A stretch of 64,000 nucleotides of DNA from Sphingomonas yabuuchiae (GTDB lineage Bacteria; Pseudomonadota; Alphaproteobacteria; Sphingomonadales; Sphingomonadaceae): the NCBI RefSeq assembly GCF_014199595.1, contig NZ_JACHNX010000003.1, forward strand, positions 1 to 64,000, given 5' to 3'. How positions within the stretch are numbered: position 1 is the stretch's first letter; the number at the start of each line of letters is the position of its first letter. Under the pieces are notes generated by a model, which was given only the letters and a program-made list of their open reading frames with translations, ran no database searches and was not told where the DNA came from. A program made the position numbers and the translations under genes. Below are positions 9,126 to 17,597 of the stretch, one piece after another.

Positions 9126-9794
9126 TTATGCGGCGGCCGCTTTTCCGATCTTGGCGGCAGGGGCCGGGGTCTTGGGGCGATAGGCGCAGAGGTCCTCGAC
9201 CGGGCAGCGCCAGCATTCGGGCCGCCGGGCCTTGCAGATATAACGGCCGTGCAGGATCAGCCAGTGATGCGCGTGGAGCCGGAACGGCGCGGGCGTGGCC
9301 TTGTCCAGCTTCAGTTCGACCGCCAGCACCGTCTTGCCCTTGGCCAGGCCGGTGCGGTTGCAGACACGGAAGATATGGGTGTCGACCGCGAAGGTCTCGT
9401 GCCCGAAGGCGGTGTTGAGCACGACATTGGCGGTCTTGCGCCCGACACCGGGCAGCCGCTCGAGCGCCGCGCGATCCTCGGGCACCTCTCCGCCATGATC
9501 GTCGACCAGCATCCGGGACAGGGCGATGACATTCTTCGCCTTGGTGTTGAACAGGCCGATCGTCTTGATGTGCTGTTTCAGCCCTTCCTCGCCCAGGTCG
9601 AGCATCTTCTGCGGCGTGTCGACCTCGGCGAACAGGGCACGTGTCGCCTTGTTGACGCCGATATCGGTGGCCTGCGCCGACAGGGCGACCGCGACAACCA
9701 GCGTATAGGGGTTGCGATATTCCAGCTCGGTCTCGGGATGCGGGTTCGCCTCCGCCAGCCGGTGGTAGAATTCGACGACGTCCGCCTTCTTCAT
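9126..9794 (-). CDS. nth: Endonuclease III
   Basis: DNA glycosylase/AP lyase for oxidised pyrimidines in base excision repair. About 222 aa. The helix-hairpin-helix segment [16 protein letters not shown] holds the catalytic Lys, and [10 protein letters not shown] holds the catalytic Asp. The C-terminal 4Fe-4S loop is C-X6-C-X2-C-X5-C ([17 protein letters not shown]). The start is the ATG of MKKADVVEF, 6 bp after the dapB stop codon; the longer frame overlaps dapB. A dapB-nth operon is likely. Confidence 0.96.
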   Translation of the reverse strand: MKKADVVEFYHRLAEANPHPETELEYRNPYTLVVAVALSAQATDIGVNKATRALFAEVDTPQKMLDLGEEGLKQHIKTIGLFNTKAKNVIALSRMLVDDHGGEVPEDRAALERLPGVGRKTANVVLNTAFGHETFAVDTHIFRVCNRTGLAKGKTVLAVELKLDKATPAPFRLHAHHWLILHGRYICKARRPECWRCPVEDLCAYRPKTPAPAAKIGKAAAA

Positions 9795-9799
9795 GGCGC

Positions 9800-10528
9800 T
9801 TACAGCCCCAGCACGTCGCCCATGCGATAACGCCCCGGTGCCTGACCCGCGAGCCAAAGCGCCGCGCGCACGGCCCCGCGCGCGAAGATGGTGCGGTCCT
9901 GCGCGAAATGGCCCAGCGTCACCCGCTCGCCCTCGCCTGCGAAGATCACCTCATGGTCGCCGATCACCGAGCCGCCGCGCAAAGCCGCCAGGCCGATCGT
10001 CCCCTCGGTGCGCGCGCCGACCAGTCCGGCGCGGCCGTCGACGCGCAGCTCGGACAGCGGATGCCCCCGCCCCGCCGCCGCCGCCTCGCCCAGCAGCAGT
10101 GCGGTGCCCGACGGCGCGTCGACCTTGTGCCGATGGTGCATCTCGGTGATCTCGATATCCCAGTCGGTGCCCAGCCGCGCCGCCGCCTCGCGCACCAGAT
10201 TGGCGAGCAGCGTGATGCCGAGCGAGGTGTTGCCGGTCTGAAGCACCGCGATCTCGGTCGCGGCGGCATCGATCTCGGCATGCTGCGCGGGCGACAGACC
10301 GGTGGTGCCGATCACGATGGGGGTGCGCGCCGCACGGGCGGCCGCCAGATGCACGTCCAGCGCCCCCGCTATCGAGAAGTCGACCAGCACATCGGCGGCC
10401 TTGGCCAGCGCGTCCGGGTCGTCACGCGAATCGCAGCCACCCGCCAGCGTTGCGCCCTCGCCCTCGATCAGGACCGCGATCGCCCGGCCCATGCGCCCGG
10501 CGCTGCCATAGATACCGATGGCGGTCAT
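9800..10528 (-). CDS. dapB: 4-hydroxy-tetrahydrodipicolinate reductase
   Basis: Second committed step of the diaminopimelate/lysine pathway, supplying peptidoglycan cross-links. About 242 aa. It starts with the Rossmann motif GIYGSAGRMGRAI and carries VIGTTGLSPAQ. The catalytic stretch HHRHKVDAPSGTALLLGEAA holds the His and Lys of the family. The start is the ATG of MTAIGIYG; 13 in-frame upstream codons look non-native. nth follows 6 bp later. Confidence 0.97.
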   Translation of the reverse strand: MTAIGIYGSAGRMGRAIAVLIEGEGATLAGGCDSRDDPDALAKAADVLVDFSIAGALDVHLAAARAARTPIVIGTTGLSPAQHAEIDAAATEIAVLQTGNTSLGITLLANLVREAAARLGTDWDIEITEMHHRHKVDAPSGTALLLGEAAAAGRGHPLSELRVDGRAGLVGARTEGTIGLAALRGGSVIGDHEVIFAGEGERVTLGHFAQDRTIFARGAVRAALWLAGQAPGRYRMGDVLGL

Positions 10529-10756
10529 GCGGGGGGCTCCGAGGGATGAGAGGGAGGAGGTCGTCATGCCGTGTTCCTTTACACAGGTTGTAGCCGGAGG
10601 AAACCGGGGCTCAGACGTGCTCTCTAACTACCGGTACGCAGCTTCGAAGCATGGCTACAACGTCCGGGCTTTCGACGACTTCTTCGGCCATTCGCTCCAT
10701 GTTAGAAAAATCGCCGGCGGGACCCGCCTTGCGCCGCCGTGTCGTCAGGAGACCGC

Positions 10757-11407
10757 ATGATCGACCACCTCCGCCAATCCGGCCGCTTCTTTGCGATCAT
10801 CTCCGCTATGCCATTTATGATGGGCTTCACGTCGGCTTGGCTGGCAGCGATCGGCTTTATCCTGTTCGTCTTCGGCTTGCCCGTGTTGATAGGCGTATTC
10901 GCAATCGGCGCAGCCGGCTATCTCGTTCAAGGCATACGCATCGCCCGACAGGCGAAATCTATGCGCGACCGTGCCATCGCGGCGCTTGCAGCACCCTTCA
11001 TGATCGGCATGACCCTGGTCGTAGCGTGGCCATCGCTTGGTGCCGGAAACTTCATCGGCACCTGGACGCGGCTGATGGTCAATCGGGGTCATTATGAGGC
11101 CATCATAGAAAGGGCAAAACGCGGCCACCGCTCGCCAAGCACCGACTCATCCGCCGAGGTCGATGGGAGCATCGAATATGTCGTCGATGCCGGACCGCCG
11201 GTTCGGGTTGCCTTCAACCCCGAGGGTATGCTCGACAACTGGTCCGGAATCATCTTCGACCCAACGGGCGAAGTCATGCTGGCGAAAGGCTTTGACGGAA
11301 AGACCGGCAAGTTCGCGGCACCGGATCGCGTGACCAAATTGTTCGGTGGCGATCTTGTCGGATGCCGACACCTATGGGGCAACTATTATGATTGTTCTTT
11401 CACATGA
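10757..11407 (+). CDS. Unknown membrane protein in an AT-richer patch
   Basis: About 216 aa. Three hydrophobic segments near residues 10-32, 33-55 and 75-95 (for example [20 protein letters not shown]) precede a soluble C-terminal half of about 110 residues with [25 protein letters not shown] lies 5 bases before the ATG at 10757. I recognise no family. Base use is visibly poorer in G and C than in dapB or the CysQ-like gene, and it lies next to the disrupted Sir2 locus, which suggests acquisition. It ends 17 bp before the Sir2 fragment. Confidence 0.65.
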   Translation: MIDHLRQSGRFFAIISAMPFMMGFTSAWLAAIGFILFVFGLPVLIGVFAIGAAGYLVQGIRIARQAKSMRDRAIAALAAPFMIGMTLVVAWPSLGAGNFIGTWTRLMVNRGHYEAIIERAKRGHRSPSTDSSAEVDGSIEYVVDAGPPVRVAFNPEGMLDNWSGIIFDPTGEVMLAKGFDGKTGKFAAPDRVTKLFGGDLVGCRHLWGNYYDCSFT

Positions 11408-11423
11408 ACGCATTGATGATGCC

Positions 11424-11558
11424 ATGATCGACCTCCAAAACATCGTCATCCTCACCGGCGCAGGCCTGTCCGCCGAGTCCGGTATCGCCACCTTTCGCGG
11501 GCCCGGCGGGCTATGGGAGGGGCACCGGGTCGAGGCTGGATGGGAGGCCGACAAATGA
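11424..11558 (+). pseudogene. 5' fragment of a Sir2/CobB deacetylase gene
   Basis: 44 codons reading [20 protein letters not shown], then [17 protein letters not shown], then a non-homologous AGWEADK and a stop. The first part is the normal N-terminus of a CobB-type sirtuin (NAD-binding GAG motif and TFR...GLW cofactor loop). Homology stops at HRVE, exactly where the complete Sir2 gene downstream resumes with HRVEDVCTPEAL. It therefore looks like the original start of that gene, cut off by an insertion of about 590 bp. The peptide alone could not be an active deacetylase. Confidence 0.8.
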
Positions 11559-12125
11559 TTATCGCGGCCATGAAGCAGAGTACGAGGGCCAGATGCGATC
11601 GGAGTTTGTAAAGAGCCTGCCTTACCTCATACACACGAATCTTGAGCTTGGCTTGATGCTGCGCGGCCTCAAACCGCTCGCCATGTTCGTGAGCGAGTAT
11701 GAGCGTACGCCCGAGTGTCTCACACGCTACTTTCGAATGTTCGACCGTCATGTTGAAAGTGGACGCTTTGTGAAGCGTGAGCACGCCGTTGCCGCAGAGA
11801 CATATCGCTTTTCCTACGTCTTGTATGCTCTGCCCGCTGAAGCATGGAGGATCGACCGGATGATCCGCCTGAAAGAGCTTCCCGGCCAATGGGGCTCAGA
11901 TCGAGAGCGAGAGGAAGGACATCTGCTCGGCTATGAGGACTGGATGAACGATGTTTGGGCCGATCTCCGCATGAGAAAGACCTAGAACGATGCATAACAT
12001 CGTCATCCTTACCGGTGCTGGCATCTCGGCCGAGTCTGGCGTGCCGACCTTTCGCACCAAAAGCGGCACAACCTATTGGGAAACTTACGAAGACGACCTC
12101 GTTCCAAAATACCACCGGGTGGAGG
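11523..12125 (+). mobile_element. Inserted segment bounded by imperfect 13-bp repeats
   Basis: CACCGGGTCGAGG (11523-11535) and CACCGGGTGGAGG (12113-12125) lie in equivalent codons of the Sir2 fragment and the complete Sir2 gene. Removing the 590 bp between repeat starts joins ...GLWEGHRVE to DVCTPEALAADPEL and restores a textbook CobB reading frame. The segment is visibly richer in A and T than the Sir2 body. It contains a small gene and a replacement Sir2 N-terminus. No transposase or terminal inverted repeat is seen, so homology-driven or illegitimate recombination is more likely than an IS. Confidence 0.6.
11593..11985 (+). CDS. Unknown small protein upstream of the chimeric Sir2 gene
   Basis: 130 aa from the ATG at 11593. 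The frame stays open upstream without another start, so the gene may be 5'-truncated by the insertion event. It is charged and aromatic-rich (SLPYLIHTNLELGLMLRG, LKELPGQWGSDREREEG, LLGYEDWMNDVWADL) with no signal peptide or membrane helix. I recognise no family. It ends 4 bp before the Sir2 start, so the two are probably translated together and arrived together. Confidence 0.6.
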   Translation: MRSEFVKSLPYLIHTNLELGLMLRGLKPLAMFVSEYERTPECLTRYFRMFDRHVESGRFVKREHAVAAETYRFSYVLYALPAEAWRIDRMIRLKELPGQWGSDREREEGHLLGYEDWMNDVWADLRMRKT

Positions 12126-12715
12126 ATGTCTGCACGCCCGAGGCGCTTGCCGCCGATCCCGAGCTTGTCCACCGCTTCTACGACCTGCGGCGGGCGGGGT
12201 TGGCCAGCGTCGAGCCCAATGCAGCACATGCGGCGCTGGCCCGGCTGGATCGGGAGTGGTCGGGCGCGTTGCTGATCGTCACGCAGAATGTCGACGATCT
12301 GCACGAGCGGGCGGGGGCGAAGCGGATGCTGCATATGCATGGTGCGCTGAAGCAGTCCCTCTGTGCGGCGTGCGGCGTGCGGTTCGACTGGGCGGACGAT
12401 CTGCCGCCCTGCACATCCTGTCCCGCCTGTGCCGCGCCGCGTTTGCGCCCCGACATCGTGTTCTTCGGCGAGATACCCTACCATATGGACCGGATCGAGG
12501 CGGCTTTGGCGCAGGCCGATCTGTTCGTGTCGATCGGCACCTCGGGCGCGGTCTATCCGGCCGCCGGGTTCGTTCGGCTGGCGAGCGCCTATGGCGCGGC
12601 GACGCTGGAGCTCAATCTCGAACGGTCGGAGGGCAGCGGCTGGTTCGAGGAAAGTCGCCTGGGGCCCGCCAGTCAGCTGGTACCCGAATGGGTGGAGCAG
12701 ATGCTCAGCCGGTGA
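11990..12715 (+). CDS. cobB: NAD-dependent protein deacetylase, Sir2/CobB type, chimeric N-terminus
   Basis: Removes acyl groups from lysines using NAD. 241 aa. Motifs present: ILTGAGISAESGVPTFR, TQNVDDLHERAG, LHMHGALKQSLCAACG (catalytic His; zinc CxxC), CTSCPAC (second zinc pair), DIVFFGE and SIGTSGAVYPA. The stretch between TFR and HRVEDV (about residues 24-41) reads KSGTTYWETYEDDLVPKY-like instead of the short GPGGLWEG seen in the fragment upstream. The cofactor-binding loop is therefore foreign. The zinc and catalytic parts are intact, so activity is possible but the loop may alter it. The 3' end overlaps the convergent CysQ-like gene by 11 bp. Confidence 0.88.
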   Translation: MHNIVILTGAGISAESGVPTFRTKSGTTYWETYEDDLVPKYHRVEDVCTPEALAADPELVHRFYDLRRAGLASVEPNAAHAALARLDREWSGALLIVTQNVDDLHERAGAKRMLHMHGALKQSLCAACGVRFDWADDLPPCTSCPACAAPRLRPDIVFFGEIPYHMDRIEAALAQADLFVSIGTSGAVYPAAGFVRLASAYGAATLELNLERSEGSGWFEESRLGPASQLVPEWVEQMLSR

Positions 12716-13496
12716 CCGGCACGATAACCTCGCGGGCGCGCGGAGCCAGCCGCTCGACCGCCGGGTCCAGAAGACCACGCGCCGTCACCAGCACGCCGAA
12801 GGCCCGCGGATCGGGCTTGTTGAAGAGCAGGGGCTGACCCAGCGCATCCGCCACCCCTGCCCCCGCCTCGGAGGCGATCAGCGCGGCGGCGGCGATGTCC
12901 CACTCATTGCCCCAGCGCAGCGTTGCGACCAGATCGGCTTCGTCGGCGGCGACCATCGCAATGCGCAGCGCGATCGAGTTGGGCTTGAACACCGCGACCA
13001 GATCGCGGTCGGCCTTGGGCAGCGCATCGACGGGCACGCGCGCGCCGGGCATCTGGTGGCAATAGCCCGCGCTCAGCGCGCTGCCGTTGCGGGTCGCGCC
13101 GTGCCCCGCCTGGGCCAGCCACAACTCGCCGCGCGCGGGCGCGGCCAGCACGCCGATCACCGGCACGCCGTCCTCGACCAGCGCGACCGAGACCGCCCAG
13201 CCCTCGCGCCCCCGGATATAGTCGCGCGTGCCGTCGATCGGGTCGACCACCCAGACCCGCCGCGCCGCCAGCCGGTCGGGCTTGTCCGCCGTCTCCTCCG
13301 ACAGCCAGCCCGCATCGGGGATCAGCGCGTGGAGCCGGGCATAGAGCATCCGGTCGACGTCCAGATCGACCTCGCACACCGGGCTGCCCGGCGTCTTTTC
13401 CCATTGGCGGAAATCGGTACGCCAGCGGGCGAGCGCCATCGCCGCCGCCTCGCGCGCCGCCGCCACGACAGCGGGGACCAGCTCAGCTGCTGGCAA
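12705..13496 (-). CDS. Inositol monophosphatase / CysQ-family phosphatase
   Basis: Metal-dependent sugar- or nucleotide-phosphate phosphatase, 263 aa. The family signature VWVVDPIDGTRDYIRG (metal-binding Asp residues) and the C-terminal GNEWDIAAAALIASEAGAGV motif are clear. It could act on 3'-phosphoadenosine 5'-phosphate (CysQ) or inositol phosphate; sequence alone does not decide. The start is unusual: the frame opens with TTG at 13496 inside the pmbA stop region, and a GTG 11 codons later is the alternative. It overlaps pmbA by 14 bp, so it is co-transcribed. Confidence 0.87.
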   Translation of the reverse strand: MPAAELVPAVVAAAREAAAMALARWRTDFRQWEKTPGSPVCEVDLDVDRMLYARLHALIPDAGWLSEETADKPDRLAARRVWVVDPIDGTRDYIRGREGWAVSVALVEDGVPVIGVLAAPARGELWLAQAGHGATRNGSALSAGYCHQMPGARVPVDALPKADRDLVAVFKPNSIALRIAMVAADEADLVATLRWGNEWDIAAAALIASEAGAGVADALGQPLLFNKPDPRAFGVLVTARGLLDPAVERLAPRAREVIVPVTG

Positions 13497-14829
13497 CCGT
13501 CATTCCATCGATGCGCAGGGTGGGCACGTTGACGCCGTAGCGGAACTCCAGATCATGGGCCGGGGTCATGCCGAGGAACATATCCTTCAGATTGCCTGCC
13601 ACCGTGAACTCCGCAACCGGCTCGGCGATCCGCCCGTTCACGATGCGAAAGCCCGCCGCGCCCCGGCTATAGTCGCCGGTAACGGGATTCACGCCGCTGC
13701 CGATCAGTTCGGTGACATAGACGCCGTCGGCGATGTCGGCGATCAGCGTGTCCACCGGCACGCGGCCCGGCGCCATGAACAGGTTGCTGGTCGACACGCC
13801 CGGCCCGCCACCGGTGCCGCGCGCGGCATGGCCGGTCGGCTCCAGCCCCAGCTGCCGGGCCGAGGCGGAATCGAGCAGCCAGGTTTCCAGAACCCCGTCC
13901 TCGACGATGGCGGTCGGCGACACCGCCAGCCCTTCGCCGTCAAAGGGGCGCGAGCGCAGGCCGTGCGGGCGGTGGGGATCGTCCTCGATCCGGATACCCG
14001 CCGCCATCACCCGCTCGCCCAGACCATCGAGCAGGAAGCTGGTCCGCCGCGTGATCGCCGCCCCCGCGATCGCGGATACGAGATGGCCGACCAATGACGA
14101 TCCGACACGCGGGTCATAGACGACCGGCATCGCGCCGCTGGCCAGCTTGCCGGGATTGAGCCGAGCCACGGTCCGCTCGCCCGCGCGGATGCCGATCGCC
14201 TCGGGGCCTTCGAGCAGGCGGCGCAGGCGCGCGCCATGATGGGCATAGTCGCGCTGCATGTTCGCGCCCTCGCCCGCCACCACGCTGACCGACAGACCGT
14301 AACCGGTGGCGGCATAGCCCGCCGCGAAGCCGTGGCTGGTCGCCAGCGCCGAGACGACCCGCGAGGCCGACGCCCCCGCCCCTTCCGAATTGGTCACGCC
14401 CGCCACCGCGCGCGCGGCCTCCTCGGCCTCCAGGGCGGCGGCGCGCAGGTCCTCGGGCGCGACCTCGCCGCCATCGTCCAGGTCGAGCATCGGCGGCGCG
14501 CCGTGCAACAGCCGCTCTTCGGGCGCGAGCCCGGCCCAGCGATCCTCGGGCGCCTCGCGCGCCATGGCGACGGCGCGCTCGACCGCGAGCGTCATCGCAT
14601 CGCCCGACAGGTCCGAGGTCGAGACGCTGGCCGAGCGCCGCCCGACGAACACGCGCAGGCCCAGTTCCTCGCTCTCCGACCGACCGACATCCTCCAGCGC
14701 GCCGAGGCGCACCGAGACTTCCAGCGCGGCATCGGCGGCAAAGACCGCGTCGGCGGCGTCGGCTCCGGCGGCGCGGGCACGGGCAACGATATCGGCGGCC
14801 CGGTCGCGGGCCTGTTCGGGGGTCAGCAT
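13483..14829 (-). CDS. pmbA: TldD/PmbA family metalloprotease-like protein
   Basis: 448 aa. PmbA (TldE) works with TldD to trim small peptides and mature some modified peptides such as microcins. Family features include the N-terminal ALEVSVRLGALEDVGRSESE, the VSTSDLSG segment and the C-terminal GVNPVTGDYSRGAAGFRIVN region with TVAGNLKDMF. PmbA lacks the HExxxH zinc site of TldD, and none is seen here. tldD is not in the window. It forms an operon with the downstream phosphatase. Confidence 0.92.
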   Translation of the reverse strand: MLTPEQARDRAADIVARARAAGADAADAVFAADAALEVSVRLGALEDVGRSESEELGLRVFVGRRSASVSTSDLSGDAMTLAVERAVAMAREAPEDRWAGLAPEERLLHGAPPMLDLDDGGEVAPEDLRAAALEAEEAARAVAGVTNSEGAGASASRVVSALATSHGFAAGYAATGYGLSVSVVAGEGANMQRDYAHHGARLRRLLEGPEAIGIRAGERTVARLNPGKLASGAMPVVYDPRVGSSLVGHLVSAIAGAAITRRTSFLLDGLGERVMAAGIRIEDDPHRPHGLRSRPFDGEGLAVSPTAIVEDGVLETWLLDSASARQLGLEPTGHAARGTGGGPGVSTSNLFMAPGRVPVDTLIADIADGVYVTELIGSGVNPVTGDYSRGAAGFRIVNGRIAEPVAEFTVAGNLKDMFLGMTPAHDLEFRYGVNVPTLRIDGMTVASS

Positions 14830-14966
14830 GGGTCAGGACTTAAGGACGCTTGGTCGGGGATGCCAGTGTTTGTCGCATCGCCGTGGCGAGTTCCGCGTCC
14901 CTGCCTTCGCTTCGGCCCGCCGCAGACCTTCGCTGAACCGTCCGGCGATCGGGACGTTGATACGCC

Positions 14967-15173
14967 ATGTCCCCGCCGCCCCATCGACGCCCCGTTTACC
15001 AGAAAGCAACGCTGCGCCTGTCCGCCGGACGCGTGGTCGACCTGCGGCTGAAGCTGAACCTCACCAGCGGCGGACTGCTGGCCATCGGCGGGCTCGTCTC
15101 GTCGATCCTGCTGTCGACGGCCGTGCTTGTCGGGGTCGCGACACGGCATCTGCCCCGCCGCGACCGCCCATAG
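14967..15173 (+). CDS. Small single-span membrane protein
   Basis: 68 aa, ATG at 14967, divergent from pmbA. A basic, Pro-rich N-terminus is followed by one membrane helix (GLLAIGGLVSSILLSTAVLV, about residues 36-58) and a short basic tail. No family is recognised. The coherent hydrophobic segment supports a real gene. The Shine-Dalgarno sequence is weak. Confidence 0.5.
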   Translation: MSPPPHRRPVYQKATLRLSAGRVVDLRLKLNLTSGGLLAIGGLVSSILLSTAVLVGVATRHLPRRDRP

Positions 15174-15189
15174 GCGCAATCGAGCGGGC

Positions 15190-15498
15190 TTACGCCTTGC
15201 TGAGCATCTTTTCGGCGCTGGTCTTCACGAACTCGCCGATCGGCCCGGCCATCATCGACAGCATCATCGGGATCGCCACCGTGCCGCGAAGCGCGGTGTC
15301 GGCGATTTCCATATCGGCCTTCACCGTCTGACCCATGGCGATGATGGTCAGGATCAGGCGATCCTCGGCCGGCCATTCCGACGACACTTGGCCGCCACCG
15401 GGAATTTTTGCTTCCAGCTTGGGGAGCCCCTGCTCGATCCGGCGCCTTGCTTCGGCATGACCCAGAGAATGGGGGATGTCGAAATTGACCGATGCCAT
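15190..15498 (-). CDS. Polyhydroxyalkanoic acid system family protein
   Basis: 102 aa. Matches the small PHA granule-region family: DIPHSLGHAEARRRIEQGLP at the N-terminus and VAIPMMLSMMAGPIGEFVKT at the C-terminus. It starts with a good ATG and faces the 68-aa membrane gene. The family occurs near polyhydroxyalkanoate genes in some bacteria, but none is nearby here. Its molecular role is not settled. Confidence 0.82.
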   Translation of the reverse strand: MASVNFDIPHSLGHAEARRRIEQGLPKLEAKIPGGGQVSSEWPAEDRLILTIIAMGQTVKADMEIADTALRGTVAIPMMLSMMAGPIGEFVKTSAEKMLSKA

Positions 15499-15615
15499 CG
15501 AGCAAAACTCTCTTTCATTCGTGAAATGACAATCGAGTGGCGTGGTTTGCCATGGCGGTCAAGCACTATGCGGTGAAATAATATATCACGCGCACTTGCT
15601 GAATATGTCGGGGAG

Positions 15616-15689
15616 TGGAGCGGGTAACGGGAATCGAACCCGTGTATTCAGCTTGGAAGGCTGCTGCACTACCATTGTGCTATACCCGC
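15616..15689 (-). tRNA. tRNA-Gly (anticodon TCC)
   Basis: 74 nt with encoded CCA. Acceptor stem GCGGGTA/TACCCGC, discriminator T, anticodon loop CTTCCAA (reads GGA), T arm ACGGGTTCGATTCCCGT. It lies 43 bp downstream of tRNA-Tyr on the same strand, so one transcript is likely. Confidence 0.97.
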
Positions 15690-15732
15690 TCAAGTCCAGC
15701 GCCGCTGATCGACCCTAGCCGATTGGCGGGGA

Positions 15733-15818
15733 TGGTGGAAGGGACTGGATTCGAACCAGTGTACGCTCACGCGGGCAGATTTACAGTCTGCTGCCTTTAA
15801 CCACTCGGCCACCCTTCC
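15733..15818 (-). tRNA. tRNA-Tyr (anticodon GTA)
   Basis: 86 nt with encoded CCA. Acceptor stem GGAAGGG/CCCTTCC, anticodon stem-loop GCAGACTGTAAATCTGC (anticodon GTA), a long class II variable arm and T arm ACTGGTTCGAATCCAGT. Confidence 0.97.
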
Positions 15819-15983
15819 GGGGTGTCACTCCATCGGAGCGAGGCGCGCCCAATGCCGAAGCTCAGCCGACCTGTCAACGCCGATTTGTACGATTTTCGTC
15901 AGCCATGCCTGATCGGGTTGCTTGCATGTCGCGCAATCGGGACATAGCCTTTGACCCATTCGAGAGACACCGGGGAAAATATC

Positions 15984-17597
15984 ATGATGCGCCCATCCTT
16001 GCTCGCCGCCGTCGCGGCGGCCGCGCTGTTGCCCGCCGCCATGGCGGGGGCGCAGGATCGTAATGCCGCCAACCGGCTGATCGACGAGGGCATGAACCAC
16101 AGCCAGGTCATGCAGACCGCGCAGCATCTGACCGACGTGATCGGCCCGCGCATGACCAACAGCCCGGCGATGCGCATCGCCGAGGGCTGGACCGCCGACC
16201 AGTTCGCCAAATGGGGATTGAAGAACGTTCATAAGGAGGGCTTCGCCTTCGGGCGCGGCTGGTCGATCGAGCGGGCCAGCGTACGCATGGTGTCGCCCCG
16301 CCCGCTGCAGCTGACCGCGATCCCCATTGCCTGGACGCCCGGCACCAACGGCGCGGTGACCGCCCCCGTCATCGTCGCGCCGATGAAGCGCGAGCGCGAT
16401 TTCGACAAGTGGCGCGGCCAGCTGCGCGGCAAGATCGTCATGGTGACGATGCCCGGCACCGGCGACGAGCAGACAAGCGCCCCCTTCCGCCGCCTGACCG
16501 GCGAGGACATCGCCAAGCTCGACGTCTACGTCCAGCCCGAGCACGACCCCGAAACCGCCGACCGCCGGTTGAAGCGGCTCGACTTCGCGCAGAAGCTCGA
16601 TGCGTTCCTGAAGGCCGAGGGCGCGGTCGCCTATGTCACGCAAAGCTACCGGGACGGCAAGCTGGTGCATGGCGAAGGCTATCTGTTCGGGCGCGGCGAG
16701 ACGCCCGCCGTTCCCGGCATCGAACTGGCCGCCGAGGATTATCGCCGTCTCGCGCGCCTGACCAAATCCGGCCCCGCCCCGACGATCGAGGTGCTGAGCG
16801 ACGTCCGCTACGACGACAGCGACGTGAACGCCTACAACATCATCGCCGAAATCCCCGGCACCGACCCCAAGGCGGGCTATGTGATGGCGGGCGCGCATCT
16901 CGACAGCTGGGTCGCTGGCGACGGCGCTTCCGACAATGCGGCGGGCAGCGCGATGATCATGGAGGCCGCGCGCATCCTGGCCGCCACCGGCCAGCGCCCG
17001 AAGCGCACCATCCGCTTCGCGCTATGGTCGGGCGAGGAGCAGGGCATCCTCGGCTCCATGGCCTATGTCGAACAGCATCTGGCGTCGCGCGGCCGACCCG
17101 ACGATGCGCCGCAATCGGGCCTGAAGCGCTATTATGGCTGGACCAATCGCTGGCCGATCACGCCCAAGCCGGGTTACGGCGACCTGGCGGCCTATTTCAA
17201 CATCGACAATGGCTCGGGCAAGCTGCGCGGCCTTTATGCCGAGAACAACCCGGCGGCGGTGCCGCTGCTTAAGGAATGGCTGTCGCCCTATGCGTCGCTG
17301 GGGGCGGGCAATGTCGTGCAGCGGACGACCGGCGGCACCGACCATGTCTTCATGCAGGCGGTCGGGGTGCAGGGCTTCCAGTTCATCCAGGACCCGCTGG
17401 ATTATGGCAGCCGCACGCATCACAGCTCGGCCGATACCTTCGACCATCTGAAGGCCGACGACATGCGCCAGGCCTCGGTCGTACTCGCGGGGGTCTTGCT
17501 CGCGGCGGCGAATGCGGACAAGGCGTTGCCGCGCCCGCCGGTGCCGACGCAACCGGCGACGACCAGACCCTTTGACTTTACGGACAACGACGACTGA
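15984..17597 (+). CDS. M28 family metallopeptidase, secreted
   Basis: 537-residue exported zinc aminopeptidase. A signal peptide covers about residues 1-23 (LLAAVAAAALLPAAMAGAQ). A protease-associated insert domain spans the middle. The catalytic domain has GAHLDSWVAGDGASDNAAGS (zinc His and Asp), FALWSGEEQGILGS (catalytic and zinc Glu pair) and a late HHSSADTFD (zinc His). The start is the first of two adjacent ATGs at 15984; an upstream in-frame ATG precedes the signal peptide and is unlikely. The stop overlaps the rlmB start by 1 bp. Confidence 0.94.
   Translation: MMRPSLLAAVAAAALLPAAMAGAQDRNAANRLIDEGMNHSQVMQTAQHLTDVIGPRMTNSPAMRIAEGWTADQFAKWGLKNVHKEGFAFGRGWSIERASVRMVSPRPLQLTAIPIAWTPGTNGAVTAPVIVAPMKRERDFDKWRGQLRGKIVMVTMPGTGDEQTSAPFRRLTGEDIAKLDVYVQPEHDPETADRRLKRLDFAQKLDAFLKAEGAVAYVTQSYRDGKLVHGEGYLFGRGETPAVPGIELAAEDYRRLARLTKSGPAPTIEVLSDVRYDDSDVNAYNIIAEIPGTDPKAGYVMAGAHLDSWVAGDGASDNAAGSAMIMEAARILAATGQRPKRTIRFALWSGEEQGILGSMAYVEQHLASRGRPDDAPQSGLKRYYGWTNRWPITPKPGYGDLAAYFNIDNGSGKLRGLYAENNPAAVPLLKEWLSPYASLGAGNVVQRTTGGTDHVFMQAVGVQGFQFIQDPLDYGSRTHHSSADTFDHLKADDMRQASVVLAGVLLAAANADKALPRPPVPTQPATTRPFDFTDNDD

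Noticed and set aside
11424..12715. Simple tandem duplication of the Sir2 gene
   Set aside because: The two N-termini differ in sequence and loop structure, and the DNA between them is unrelated to Sir2; a duplication would give near-identical copies.
15616..15818. Integration (att) site at the tRNA-Gly/tRNA-Tyr pair
   Set aside because: No integrase and no repeated tRNA 3' end is seen nearby.
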